DNA of 64,000 nt. Source: Dendrobium chrysotoxum (lineage: Eukaryota > Streptophyta > Magnoliopsida > Asparagales > Orchidaceae). Of this stretch, positions 55,901 to 64,000 are shown piece after piece (within the stretch, counting starts at the first letter, position 1; each line of letters starts with the position of its first letter). Under the pieces are notes generated by a model that was given only the letters and a program-made list of their open reading frames with translations, had not been told where the DNA came from and searched no databases. The DNA lies in the NCBI GenBank assembly GCA_019925795.1, contig CM034312.1:86803528-86867527 (forward strand), given 5' to 3'. The translations under genes and the position numbers were made by a program.

Positions 55901-58900
55901 TGATGGCCATTGTCTTGGCTATTCAGAAATGGCGCCCTTACCTTTTGGGTAGGCATTTCATTGTCCGGACGGATCATAGGAGCTTAAAGTACCTGTTGGA
56001 GCAAAGAATGGTGGCCGAGGAGCATCAGAGATGGTTGTACAAACTATTAGGCTATGGTTTTGACCTAGGATTATATTTATTTGATGATTTAGGAGGTGCA
56101 AGTGAGGTGATTAAGATAAACATATGTAATAAGCCCTAAATGATATTATGAAATTTAATTTATGCATATGTATATATACATTTATACTTTAGTATCCTAA
56201 ATTGTTGGGATTTTGATAGGAAATACTTGGATTCAAGTCAACCTATCGAACTGGAAGAGGAAAACAGCGAGAAATATGCTGTTTACAGCAGGAAAACAGT
56301 GGAAATCTGAGGAAAACGAAGAAAAAATTGAGAGATCTCTAAGCAAAACACTTGTATTCCACTAGTAGATGAATAAAACAAAGCGAAGATACAATATTCT
56401 TCAATTCGAGAGGAAGAACAACTATCAAAATCTCCGGCAACGCCAAGAGCCCGAGCAAAGAAACCCTAGATCTCAAATTACATTCAAATTCAAGATAACC
56501 CTAATCCCCCCGCCCCCGCCCCCGCCCCCGCCCCCGCCCCCGCCCCCCCAAATCCTCCTAATTAACAATAAATGAGTTTTACAAAATGCCTAAACAACCC
56601 CTCATTCAAAATTTCCCTCCCAAAACTGGATTTAATTCTTGCTTGGCCCCCCTGCTGGTTCCGCCTCGAATAGACAAGGACCGGTCCAGCCGACCCCTCC
56701 TAGGCCAGCCTAACAGTACTCCCCTCCCAAAGACTCAGCTTGTCCTCAAGGTGAAAGGAAGGGAATTGATCTTTCATTCTTTCAAACGGCTCCCAAGTAG
56801 CCTCAAAGTCGGGAAGGCCTTTCCATCTAATCAGCACTTCTTTGTTGTCCTCTTTATCTGATCTCATTCCTGCAAGCTCCAGTGGTTCTAAAATTACCTC
56901 CAAATCCTCAGTCAGTGTAGATGGTAATTCTTCACTAGTTGCATGCTCCCCTAAAGCTTTCCTCAACTGGGACACATGGAATACTGAGTGTATGGTGGCT
57001 GTTGGTGGTAACTTCAGTCGATACGCCACAGCCCCAATCCTGTCCAACACCTCATATGGACCGAAGTATCTTGGTGCCAGCTTCTCGTTCCCCCTTCTAG
57101 CAACTGTCCTTTGCCTATAGGGGCGCAGTTTTAGGTACACCTTCTCTCCCACTTCAAACTGCATGTCCCTCCTATGTGAATCTACCTGCTTTTTCATGAT
57201 TTGTTGTGCCCTCAGAAGATGCCTCTTCAATTCTTCCAGTACCTTGTTCCTTTCCTCCAAGTACTGCTCAACTGAATAAAATCATGCAGAATGTTATGAT
57301 GTATTGTACCAATACTCGGCCCAAGGTAACCACTTCGCCCACATTCGTCGTGTTTCAGAAGCAAAACACCTCAAAATGTCTCCAAGCTCCGGTTCACCAC
57401 CTCAGTCTGTCCGTCGGTCTGTGGATAGTAGACGGTACTTTTCTTGAGAACAGTGCCCTGCATCCTGAAGAGCTCCCTCCAAAACTGGCTGAGGAACACT
57501 TTGTCCCTATCAGACACAATCGACTCAGGAATCCCATGTAATCTAACCACTTCCCTGATGAACGCTACTGCCACCGACACTGCGGTGTAAGGATGTCGTA
57601 AGAGAATAAAATGGGCATACTTGCTAAGTCGGTCCACCACGACTAGAATGACTGTGAATCCCTCTGAACGGGGTAGGCCGTCAATGAAGTCCATGGACAC
57701 TTCCTCCTATACTTTATTTGGAAGTGCTAATGGTTGGAGTAACCCTCCTGGTGCCATTGCCATGTATTTATTTCTCTGGCGCACCTCACACCTGGACACC
57801 ATCTCCTCAACATCCTTATACATCCCCTTCCAGTAGAGCTCCGATGTCAGCCTTCTATAAGTCTTTTGTACTCCTGAATGTCCCCCAACTGCACTGCCAT
57901 GAAACTCCAGTAATAACTGAGGAATGTGTACTGAGGTGCATGGCATCACAAACCTTCTATGATATAGCAACCTCTCCCCTTCCAGATAGTACCCCGAATG
58001 GCTACCACTATCCTTCTTCAAGTCTTCATTGATTTTTTTCAACTCTTCGTTCTGCATGCTTTCTTCCTTGATGGCTCCCAAGTTAACCATCAGTGGTACT
58101 GAAACTGCCAACTCCTGAAGTTCCCCAACACCTATGGATAAAGCGTCAGCCGCCTTATTCTCCACCCCCGGCCAATATTGAATCTCAAAATCATAGCCTA
58201 AAAGCTTTGACAGCCATCTCTGATGTTCCTCGGTCACCATCCGTTGCTTCAACAAGTACTTCAAACTCCTCTGATCTGTACGAACAACGAAATGCCTACC
58301 CAAAAGATAAGGGCGCCATTTCTGAATGGCCAAGACGATGGCCATCAGCTCTCTCTCGTATACTGATTTCAATCGGGCCCTGGTCGATAGCACCTCACTG
58401 AAGTAGGCTATAGGCCTGTGATTCTGCATCAATACTGCTCCCAAGCCATACCCTGATGCGTCGGTCTCCACTATAAAGGTCTGGCTGAAATCCGGAAGAG
58501 CTAACACTAGTACTGTCGTCATGGCTTTCTTCAGCCTCTCAAAAGCTTGGGTTGCTGCCTCTCCCTAGGAAAAGTTGTCTTTTTTCAACTGCTCAGTCAA
58601 CGACCAAGCAATGGTATCATACCCCTTCACAAACTTCCTGTAGTAGCCAGTCAACCCTAGGAAACCCCTCAACTCCCTTATGTTCCTAAGCAGCGGCCAC
58701 TTTTGCATTGCCTCAATTTTGGTTTGGTCTGCCGCCACTCCTTGGGATATCACATGTCCCAAGTACTCCACACTGGACTGAGCAAAACTGCATTTCTTCA
58801 GGTTGGCTCTCAACTGATGCTCCTGAAGTACTCCAAGGATCATCCTCAGGTGTTCCAAATGCTCCACCACAGTCTTGCTGTACACCAGAATGTCATCAAA

Positions 58901-61900
58901 AAAGATCAGGACGAACTTCCTGAGGGACTGCTTGAATACCATGTTCATCAAAGACTGAAAAGTAGCATGAGCGTTAGTCAATCCAAAGGGCATTACCAGA
59001 AACTCATAATGCCCTTCATGTGTCCTGAAGGCGGTCTTTGGAACATCTGCCTCCTTCATTCTGATCTGGTGGTATCCAGATTTTAAGTCCAGCTTAGAAA
59101 ACACCACTGCCCCATATAGCTCATCAATCACCGGAATTGGGAACTTGTCTGGTACAGTGCCCTTATTCAGAGCCCTGTAATCCACACAGAATCTCCAACT
59201 CACGTCCTTCTTCTTGACCAGGAGGACTGGACTAGAAAATGGGCTAATACTTGGTCGGATGATCTCCACCTCCAGCATCTCCCGGATCAACTTCTCAATC
59301 TCATCTTTTTGAATCTGAGGATAACGGTAAGGGCGGATGCTGATCGGAGTCTCCCCTTACTTCAAAGTAATGGCGTGCTCCAACTCCCTCTAAGGTGGCA
59401 AACCCTGTGGAGGTTGAAAAACCTCATTGAACTGGTGTATGAGCGGCTGCACTGAAGAAGGAATATTGCCATCTTCCTCTAGTCTGACCCCTTCCAGACG
59501 GTGCAACTCCACTAAGTAGCCTCCTCCCTCCTCCTGAATGGTCCTGATTAGAGATTTGAGAGAAACCCCAGCCTTGGTCAACCCAGCATCACCCTGAATC
59601 ACCCTCTTCTTTCCCTCCACCACCAGTTTCATCCTCAATGTGCCCCAATTGATCTTGGTCTCTCCCAAGGTCTGCAACCACTTCATCCCTAGGATGACAT
59701 CAGTACTTCCCAATTCCAAGGGTAGGAAGTCCTCCCTCACCTGGATCCCCTGAATCTTCAGTACTACCCCTTTACAAACTCCTCTTCCCATCTCCACCTT
59801 TCTCGTGCCCATCATCACCCCATAGCCTCCTGTGTCCACTAACTCCATCCCAAGCAGCTCAACAATCTGGGTGGAAATGAAATTGTGGGTTGCCCCACTA
59901 TCTATCAACACCACCACTTCATGGCCAGCTATCACCCCTTTCACTTTCATAGTGTTACTCAAAGTGAATCCCACCACGGAGTTCAGAGAGACTTCTGCCA
60001 CATCCAGGTGCAACTTCTCCTCCTCGTCCCCTTCGGACCTGCTCCCACCTCCCTTTTCGTCTTCTCGTCTTCACAAACGAGGAGAACTTGAAGGGTCCGG
60101 TCCTTGCACCTATGACCCGGTATGTACTTCTCATCACATCTGAAACACACCCCCTTTGCCCTCTTCTCCTGTAACTCCTTCTTAGTCAACTTTTTGAACT
60201 ATCCTCCATTTCCTCCTCCTCCAATTTTCTCCTTTGACACTTCCCTCAAACTCCATGGGGCTGCTCCTTTGGACGGTAAGAAGGTGGTAGTCATCCTGTA
60301 CGATCCCCCTGAGTAGCTTCCCCGAGCCCCCCTCTCTGATTTCTTCTGATCTTCCACCAACTGTGCTAGCTTCATAGCTTTCCCTTGGTTCCTCGGCTCC
60401 AAAACTCTGACTGCTGTACGTATCTCGAGCTTAAGCCCCTTCATGAAGTTCCCCTCCAGGGCTGACTCCGAGATGTGATCCAACCTGCTGGCCAAATACT
60501 CGAACCTGTCACGGTAATCCGCCACGGTCCCCTCTTGAGTCAGGGCAAAGAATTGCTCATAGAAGTCTCCTCCCCCATCGGCTCGGAAACACTCTAGTAA
60601 GCATCCTTTGAACTCCCTCCAGTTTCGGATGAGCTCCCTCCTATCACGCCATTGATACCATGCCAATGCCTTTCCTTCCAAACGCAAACCCGCCGCCATC
60701 AGCTTTTCCTCCTCCGTCAACCCATTGACGGCAAAATATCGTTCCACCTTGTATATCCAACCATGGCCATCCTCGCCCTCAAAAATGGGCATCTTCAATT
60801 TCCTCACCTTGGGATCTCCTCCGTATCCCCAGTATCCTCCATAGCCTCCCATTCCTCGAAGAGGAGGTGCTTCCCAAGTGTCCTAATCGTCCCTCCGGCG
60901 ATGATACCCGAACCCTTCATCATATTCCCCTCTTCTCCCTTCAAAATCAGCACCCATGCGGTGAATCTCCTCCCTTCTTCCAACAAAATCAACACCCCTT
61001 CTGTTGTACCACAGGCTCATCTCCTCTCTAGAAAGCGGTTCTAGAGGAGGCATGTCGTTTTCCCCCTCAAGGATCTCCACCTCCAGAATTCTCCTCCCCC
61101 GGAACGGGTTTGGATTTCCTCCTACGCCATGGCCGTCGGTGGTCTCTCTTACTTCCGATGTCGCCGGATTGGTCTTCATTTCAAGTAGTTTCTTCATCAT
61201 CTCTTCCATAGCCGTGAACTTCCCTTCCAACATTTCATTGTTGGCGGTGATTTCAAGGAATTTTCCCTCCAAATCTGATTTTAATTGGCCAAATTCGCCT
61301 TCCAAGACTTCGACTTTCTTCCCGGCCATCTTTCTTCTCAAGAAACTCAAGAAAATTCCTTCCGGATGCCCAAAATCCGCTGAAATTTCAGGATTTCAGC
61401 CGCCGATGGTCCCCAGACGATGCTCTGATACCAATTTGATAGGAAATACTTGGATTCAAGTCAACCTATCGAACTGGATTCAAGTCAACCTATCTGTCAA
61501 TGACACTTCCATCTCAAACAAATTCATAAGAAATTTTGAAAAGGCTAAAAAAAGAGAATATTTAACAAGAAACCATTTTTAACTAGGGTCGATCATCAAT
61601 TATTGTTATGTGGCAAATATCAACTTATGTACTGAGAAACAAACCATAAGTATAATGAAATTGCCTTGCACTATCTCACCTCTTTTAAGTCCTTTGACTT
61701 GGAAATTTGTTCCAATTGCACCCTCATCAACTCCTCCTAACAAGTTTATTAAGAGGATATCAAATAAAAACTAGAACCAACGTCATATCATTATCGTCAA
61801 GAAAAGGTATAAACAAACCTCAACCACTTGAATAGCACGTTCTGTCTTCTGAATTTTAAGCTTCTGCTCATCATTTGTTTTCTCAAGCTAGCAGAGATGT

Positions 61901-64000
61901 GGGAAGAGAAGTAAATCATAAAAACAACAATAAGGATTGAAATATTGCAAGAAGAACAAGTTCTCAAATAGAATCAAAATTAACCATGAATATAAGATAA
62001 GTGTTTTTCTTTCAATGTGCTATATATTTTGCAAATCATTAATGAGGACAGAGAATTGAAACTTTAAAAACTGAAACATACAAATACTAGTCAAAGGATT
62101 CACTTTTTCAAGTTAAAAGAATGTTCTTTAAAGAAATTTCAGAAATTAAAAAAACATTATCTGAAGCGCCTAAAATATACTGATTGAGCACCATCACACT
62201 AAATCATCTTTGACATAAAGAAGGGTGAAAAGCCGGGATATTCCTACAAAGGTATATTAGTAGCAAAAAATACTAATTCCAAGGGGTGAAATTTTTCAGT
62301 ATATATGAAATTATACATATAAGTGAAAGAAAAGTTTTGAAATGAACAAAAAAAACTTAATGCAAGACACAAGCTTCTTCATTTCTTCTTCATTTTTGCA
62401 TGACGACAAAAAAGGTTGCTAACTACAAAATTTGTCTTTAAGATTTCAGACAATGCCGAAAATAATAAAAAACGAACCTTTACAAGGGATGACCTTTGAC
62501 CTAAAAGTGGAGAACAGTAAAGACAGCTCCTGGTTAGGTATATTAGTAGCAACTAATACAAGAAATAAGAAATTCATTTAAAATTATTTAGCTAAAGCAA
62601 AAAACCCAATGACTGCAGTAGGAACGACAGTGCAATAGCTTGTAACTATAACAGCTGAAGATGACATCAGAGGTCAACTACAATTCACTCAATGTCTCGA
62701 TCAAATCCTTAACATACAACAACTTCACTAATCATTATTGATCATCATCATCATCATCATCAAAAAACAGACTTGTCCCAACTATTTTGGTTCATCTTTA
62801 TGAATCCAGCCTGATTCATTCGTGTCAATTCAGAGCTATATAGGAGGAGCTTACTCTATTTAATTTAAACAACTGATTTTTCCCAAATTCCATCAATGTT
62901 ATGGTCATCCCTAGCACGCATATTGATCATATATGGCGCCAACATTCAAGTGGCTAAAAAAACATGCCCTTTTAACAGCATGACATACAAGCTTCAAACC
63001 AATATAGGGGAACCACACATCTCTACATGAATCATTGGAAGAAATGACACTTAAGAGAGACATGCAGGTTATTATAAAATAGTCTAAAGCAACCTCAAAA
63101 ATCATGGTTTAAATCTGCTGAACAATATGGAAAGAAGCAAGTGCCTGCGCATATACAAATTAAAAAAAATATGCACAATAGTTAAGCCACACAACACTCG
63201 GCTATCAGCCATCAATAATAAAGCTATTAATCCTGATGGAACTGAAACAAATCTCTTAATTCTTCAACATGGAAAATAAGTCTAGCTTAGGTGAAAATGA
63301 ATTTGAATAATGGCATTTTAAAGTGAGCATAAGTTGTCACCCATGATATGCACACTTCAATATAATAGCCTAAGGAAAACATTAAAATTATAAGTGTAAC
63401 AACAAACAAATAAATTTGCAGTGTACAAGAATACAAAAAATATGGTCTATTTCTCATGAGGTTTACTGATCATAAACACTACCAGGTAATTTTAATAGCT
63501 TAAAAAAGCAAGCTCTCTCTCTATACCAAGCCAAAGAGGAAAAGATTAAGAAACATGCCTTTAAAAGGAAAGTAAAAGACATAAAAATGATAGCTCAGGA
63601 GCTTACACTCTCCAATTTCAGATTCAATTCTTGCACCTTCTTTTCTGCTTCCACAGTTCGTGCTTCCGAGGCAATTCTCTGATTAGTTTGCTCCTCTATT
63701 TCATTTTTAAGCTTCTCAACCTGCCCAAACAGTTAATCATGATGCATAAAAGCTTGACACAACTCCATGAGCAAACAAAAAAGTTCTCATTCACCCAACC
63801 TGCTTCTCAAGTTCATTTGAACGTTCATGGGCTTTTCCCACCAATTCCTCTGCATCCACAGCCCCCTTTTTCTGTAAAAGATCATGGCACAGCCTTTTCA
63901 TTCCACACCACACCAAAATTTAAAAAAATAAAGAAACTCCAAGATGATCATACCAAAATACCTTCTAACGCTCACCTGCAATAGTTCTACCTCGCTCAGC
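37992..64000 (-). CDS. Coiled-coil protein with C-terminal membrane anchor (At2g24420/At4g31340-like), 5' end outside window
   Basis: Exons, 5' to 3' on the - strand: 64000-63976 (partial), 63871-63800, 63720-63609, 62500-62478, 61887-61819, 61736-61680, 52052-51999, 51922-51860, 51747-51685, 51398-51234, 51104-50949, 38425-38345, 38237-38176, 38073-37992. All internal junctions are GT-AG and in phase; 360 residues are visible and about 80 are probably missing. The first part (KKGAVDAEELVGKAHERSNE, VEKLKNEIEE, EAEKKVQELNLKLE) is coiled coil. The middle holds VHGAWLPPWL and repeated W/P-H motifs (KWLQPHLETAKT, KWIPIVKTKW, KPHVEKARTYLKPYTRR). The end has a hydrophobic helix (LIWFVASGLLALPIFLAYRM) and a tail rich in R/K/H. 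The order matches Arabidopsis 'myosin heavy chain-related' proteins of unknown function, so family membership is firm and function open. Two introns of 12.5 and 9.6 kb carry nested retrotransposons. Confidence 0.9.
38426..39245. other. Intron sequence of the coiled-coil gene, nothing recognised
   Basis: AT-rich intron DNA without mobile-element signatures. Confidence 0.5.
39312..39611 (-). CDS. Hypothetical 99-aa ORF in the GC-rich insertion
   Basis: It begins MADRDIDHGFVEDSQGRID after a pyrimidine-rich, leader-like stretch that follows the LTR-like block. I recognise no domain. It may be the start of a truncated element gene or chance; it stops before the insertion ends at about 39246. Confidence 0.25.
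   Translation of the reverse strand: MADRDIDHGFVEDSQGRIDILHSPFFDLITDFDNSVEEYVDRILFQLALSTEGHILPGRWYIVNHPTTSPTPVTSPATNTLRNTCLLVASLSLLATFLR
40207..40233. repeat. G27 homopolymer
   Basis: Twenty-seven consecutive G residues on the + strand within the GC-rich insertion. The length is likely unreliable in any assembly, and such a run can form a quadruplex. Confidence 0.9.
40811..40856 (-). mobile_element. RTE LINE 3' tail, first half
   Basis: ACAACAACAA, then ATCAAGCCTTTATCCCACTA and CGTGGGG match the end of the RTE at 26841-26892. The rest of the same fragment is at 50122-50390, on the far side of the copia element. Confidence 0.7.
40857..41088 (+). repeat. 5' LTR of the copia element
   Basis: It shares CTGTCATGCCG, GCTCCTCTTTCC, TCATCCAC, GGCCATGGAATCAAACATAG and TTCTTAGTTTGTCTTCA with the right LTR. 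About 30 bp seem missing from its outer end relative to the right copy. Confidence 0.8.
41089..41100 (+). other. Copia primer-binding site (initiator tRNA-Met type)
   Basis: TGGTCTCAGAGC directly follows the left LTR; the usual plant copia site is TGGTATCAGAGC, so there is one mismatch. Confidence 0.85.
41781..41885. repeat. 62-bp tandem pair inside the 5.65-kb insertion
   Basis: TGCCATTTGGCGGCGAAAC occurs at 41781 and 41843, each followed by CGGTTTAGAGG or CGGTTAGAGG. Confidence 0.85.
42100..42275. repeat. ~110-bp tandem pair inside the 5.65-kb insertion
   Basis: TTTTGAAATATTTG, then ATTAACCC and TCCGGTTGA, then CACGGCC occur from about 42102 and again from about 42210. Confidence 0.8.
42465..42885. 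repeat. ~146-bp tandem repeat, three copies
   Basis: CAGCATC(C/T)CTA is found at 42533, 42680 and 42826 (steps 147 and 146). Each unit also has GGATCGGG, a CACG(T/A)GTGT-like stretch, ACACGCT and GGG(A/C)CCATG. Some units hold CACGTG-like cores. Confidence 0.85.
43000..44950. repeat. Degenerate quasi-repetitive region rich in TGCAT and CATTG words
   Basis: Short words such as TGCATT, TTGCATG, CATTGTACATT and GTATTTGCATTTA recur throughout without a fixed period. No coding frame exceeds 75 codons. It may be an old minisatellite or a low-complexity part of a long LTR. Confidence 0.4.
45278..45512. repeat. Four spaced copies of GCTACGTGAGCGC
   Basis: Exact copies lie at 45278-45290, 45434-45446 and 45500-45512, and one with a single change (GCTACATGAGCGC) at 45344-45356. 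The steps are 66, 90 and 66 bp. The flanks also share C-rich sequence (CCCCTCCAC, CCCCGCTAT, CCCATCAC, CCCCCTGT). Confidence 0.85.
45706..46180. repeat. AT-only low-complexity block of TTAATTATAATTAA words
   Basis: About 470 bp made almost only of TAATTA/ATTAAT words with many local palindromes. It is preceded by a (TTTCTT)-like pyrimidine run at 45640-45705. No gene. Confidence 0.85.
46834..49865 (+). pseudogene. Copia gag-pol remnant (gag, knuckle, protease, integrase part, RT part, RNase H)
   Basis: Gag starts at 46834 with LTTKNYPTWQSQVFKLFQAN and stops early at 47289. A knuckle CQICGKLGHSAIRC is near 47710-47755 and a protease motif WSLDSAASSHLTSN near 47838. Integrase pieces run to about 48745 in several frames. 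A junction at about 48750 joins the integrase core straight to the RT segment AIYGLKRAPRQW, so roughly a kilobase is deleted. RT retains YVDD (near 48917), and RNase H retains ADSDWTGDP and SSTEAKYRAL, ending at 49865. Copia order (IN before RT) is clear; the element cannot be autonomous. Confidence 0.88.
48882..48909. repeat. (AT)n microsatellite inside the copia RT frame
   Basis: The repeat is read as alternating Y and I residues a few codons before YVDD, so it expanded in frame within the former RT. Confidence 0.85.
49872..50119 (+). repeat. 3' LTR of the copia element
   Basis: It follows the purine tract CTTGAGGGGGGC at 49861-49872. The expected TG start appears as AGTTAATATA, so the terminus has mutated. 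Confidence 0.8.
50122..50390 (-). mobile_element. RTE LINE 3' region, second half
   Basis: It reads CTACATGAATCC, TCAAATTCTCATTTAAATCT, AACCAAGTCTTTTTAGGTCT and TTTTATGTGACCGAAC, collinear with 26895-27145 of the other RTE. It is 5'-truncated at about 50390. Together with 40811-40856 it shows that the copia element landed in an existing RTE tail. Confidence 0.8.
50391..50948. other. Intron sequence of the coiled-coil gene, nothing recognised
   Basis: Ordinary AT-rich intron DNA between the RTE fragment and the exon ending at 50949. A 116-codon + strand frame here has no recognisable product. Confidence 0.5.
52640..53318. repeat. GC-richer block with GGAACAGGCAGCC repeats; possible LTR relic
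   Basis: A TATATATATAAG sequence lies near 52852. From about 52974 the words ACCGGAACAGGCAGCCA and ACAGACACCACA alternate in units of about 45 and 23 bp to about 53150. The block ends where homology to the chromovirus leader begins (53319). It may be a remnant of an LTR, but I could not match it to the LTR of the neighbouring element. Confidence 0.45.
53319..56047 (+). pseudogene. Ty3/gypsy chromovirus copy A, + strand, truncated after RNase H
   Basis: The leader matches that of copy B from TGGGACCATCGGCGGCTGAAAT. Gag starts MAGKKVEVLEGE at 53406; an internal deletion of about 500 bp joins 53670 to FYEQFFAL. Then come the knuckle CFRCDEKYIPGHRC (about 54090), a protease whose motif is D-S-E instead of D-S-G (about 54335), RT with FFDDILVY (about 55350), and RNase H to about 56045. 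There is no integrase, chromodomain or LTR; several stops and frameshifts are present. It faces copy B head-on. Confidence 0.87.
56048..56213. other. Unassigned 166-bp junction between the two chromovirus copies
   Basis: AT-rich sequence unlike either element; it may be original intron DNA or a remnant of another insertion. Confidence 0.4.
56214..56715 (-). repeat. 3' LTR of chromovirus copy B
   Basis: Its inner edge overlaps the end of the polyprotein frame by a few codons (stop at 56702). Its outer edge shares TGATAGGAAATACTTGGATT with the 5' LTR remnant at 61437. It contains a GGGGGC hexamer array. Confidence 0.85.
56505..56549. repeat. (CCCCCG)6 hexanucleotide repeat in the chromovirus LTR
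   Basis: G residues at 56512, 56518, 56524, 56530, 56536 and 56542 are separated by five C. The - strand (element sense) is G-rich and could form a quadruplex. Confidence 0.9.
56700..57260 (-). pseudogene. Chromovirus copy B integrase C terminus and chromodomain
   Basis: The segment reads FEVGEKVYLKLRPYRQ, then PRYFGPYEVLDRIG and IHSVFHVSQLRKALG, followed by a chromodomain VLIRWKGLPDFEATWEPFE with the expected aromatic positions. Chromodomains guide chromovirus insertion towards particular chromatin. Confidence 0.88.
57371..58522 (-). pseudogene. Chromovirus copy B RNase H and integrase (broken frame)
   Basis: RNase H: FIVETDASGYGLGAVLMQ, WRPYLLGRHFVVRTD. The integrase finger is near 57880-57760 (FHGSAVGGHSG... 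then CEVRQRNK; the second cysteine of the usual CxxC is V-R here). The core reads SMDFIDGLP, IVSDRDKVF and PQTDGQTEVVNR, giving the D, D, E triad. A stop separates 57707 from 57700, and the frame ends at 57371. Confidence 0.86.
58565..60189 (-). pseudogene. Chromovirus copy B knuckle, protease and reverse transcriptase (broken frame)
   Basis: The knuckle CFRCDEKYIPGHRC is near 60150-60110. The protease keeps VVLIDSGATHNFIS (near 59920). RT reads SPFSSPVLLVKKKD, FSKLDLKSGYHQIRM and IFFDDILVYS (near 58890). Frames change at about 60000 and 59390, and RT stops at 58565. Confidence 0.87.
60199..61329 (-). pseudogene. Chromovirus copy B gag (two frames)
   Basis: It starts MAGKKVEVLEGE at 61329 with a heptad-like N terminus and an arginine-rich stretch to a stop near 60885, then continues in another frame from 60852 with KLKMPIFEGEDGHGWIYKVE, ALAWYQWRDR and LEGNFMKGLKLEIR, typical of plant gypsy Gag. 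The frame ends in a glycine run at 60199. Confidence 0.85.
61422..61433 (-). other. Primer-binding site of chromovirus copy B (initiator tRNA-Met)
   Basis: TGGTATCAGAGC on the - strand, three bases after the LTR end, is the standard plant initiator-Met primer site. Confidence 0.92.
62741..62840 (-). mobile_element. Short RTE-like LINE/SINE 3' tail in an intron of the coiled-coil gene
   Basis: (ATC)n at 62741-62762 is followed by ACAGACTTGTCCCAACTA and TTTTGGTTC..ATGAATCCA. Read on the - strand this resembles plant RTE/SINE ends (GGGACAAG followed by a TGATGATG tail). The 5' limit is unclear. Confidence 0.4.

Larger units (their letters stand above)
56214..61491 (-). mobile_element. Ty3/gypsy chromovirus copy B, - strand, 5' LTR truncated
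   Basis: It reads, on the - strand, LTR remnant (61491-61437), primer site, gag, protease, RT, RNase H, integrase, chromodomain, purine tract GGGAGGGGAGTAC, and a full 502-bp 3' LTR (56715-56214; starts TGTTAGGCTGG, ends CCTATCA). Only about 55 bp of the 5' LTR remains, with a short duplication of TTCAAGTCAACCTATC at its broken edge. The frame is interrupted several times. The chromodomain places it among plant chromoviruses; the clade was not resolved. Confidence 0.9.

Noticed and set aside
1..64000. tRNA, rRNA or other structured RNA genes
   Set aside because: None was recognised by eye; the tRNA-like words found (TGGTATCAGAGC, TGGTCTCAGAGC, TGGCGCC) are retrotransposon primer sites.

Overview
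The window comes from a flowering-plant nuclear genome. Evidence: GT-AG introns that keep reading phase, a complete vacuolar H+-ATPase subunit A gene, and heavy loads of plant-type LTR and non-LTR retrotransposons. A few C-terminal residues of subunit A recall monocot or early-diverging angiosperm sequences, but that is from memory and weak.

Only two host genes are supported, and they converge. VHA-A (+ strand, 13057-32025) is complete: 20 coding exons giving 621 aa. A gene for a coiled-coil protein with a C-terminal membrane anchor (- strand, 37992 to beyond 64000) resembles Arabidopsis At2g24420/At4g31340. Fourteen exons (360 aa) are visible and the 5' end lies outside the window. Host coding sequence is about 3 kb; most of the rest is introns and mobile DNA.

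Layout. 1-1520: AT-rich intergenic DNA with a foldback repeat. 1521-12486: a young, apparently complete Ty3/gypsy element of the Tat lineage on the - strand. It has 1046-bp LTRs with two visible differences, ATCAT target duplications, an intact 1814-aa Gag-Pol, and a second gene on the opposite strand with one intron and its own TATA box. It sits about 570 bp upstream of the VHA-A start codon. 13057-32025: VHA-A. Its intron 1 holds an old direct-repeat pair, intron 13 a chromovirus remnant, and intron 18 an L1-type LINE split by an RTE-type LINE. 32026-37991: space between the convergent genes, with two MITE-like inverted repeats. 37992-64000: the coiled-coil gene. Its 12.5-kb intron holds a three-deep nest: an RTE tail broken by a Ty1/copia element, itself broken by a 5.65-kb TG...CA insertion with TGATC duplications. 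Its 9.6-kb intron holds two related chromovirus copies in opposite orientation.

The most interesting signals are the antisense spliced gene of the Tat element and its position at the VHA-A promoter, the 5.65-kb solo-LTR-like insertion with several internal repeat arrays, and the intronic chromovirus inverted pair that could form a long hairpin RNA. All exon boundaries were set by hand from splice sites, phase and remembered homologues; no search was run.
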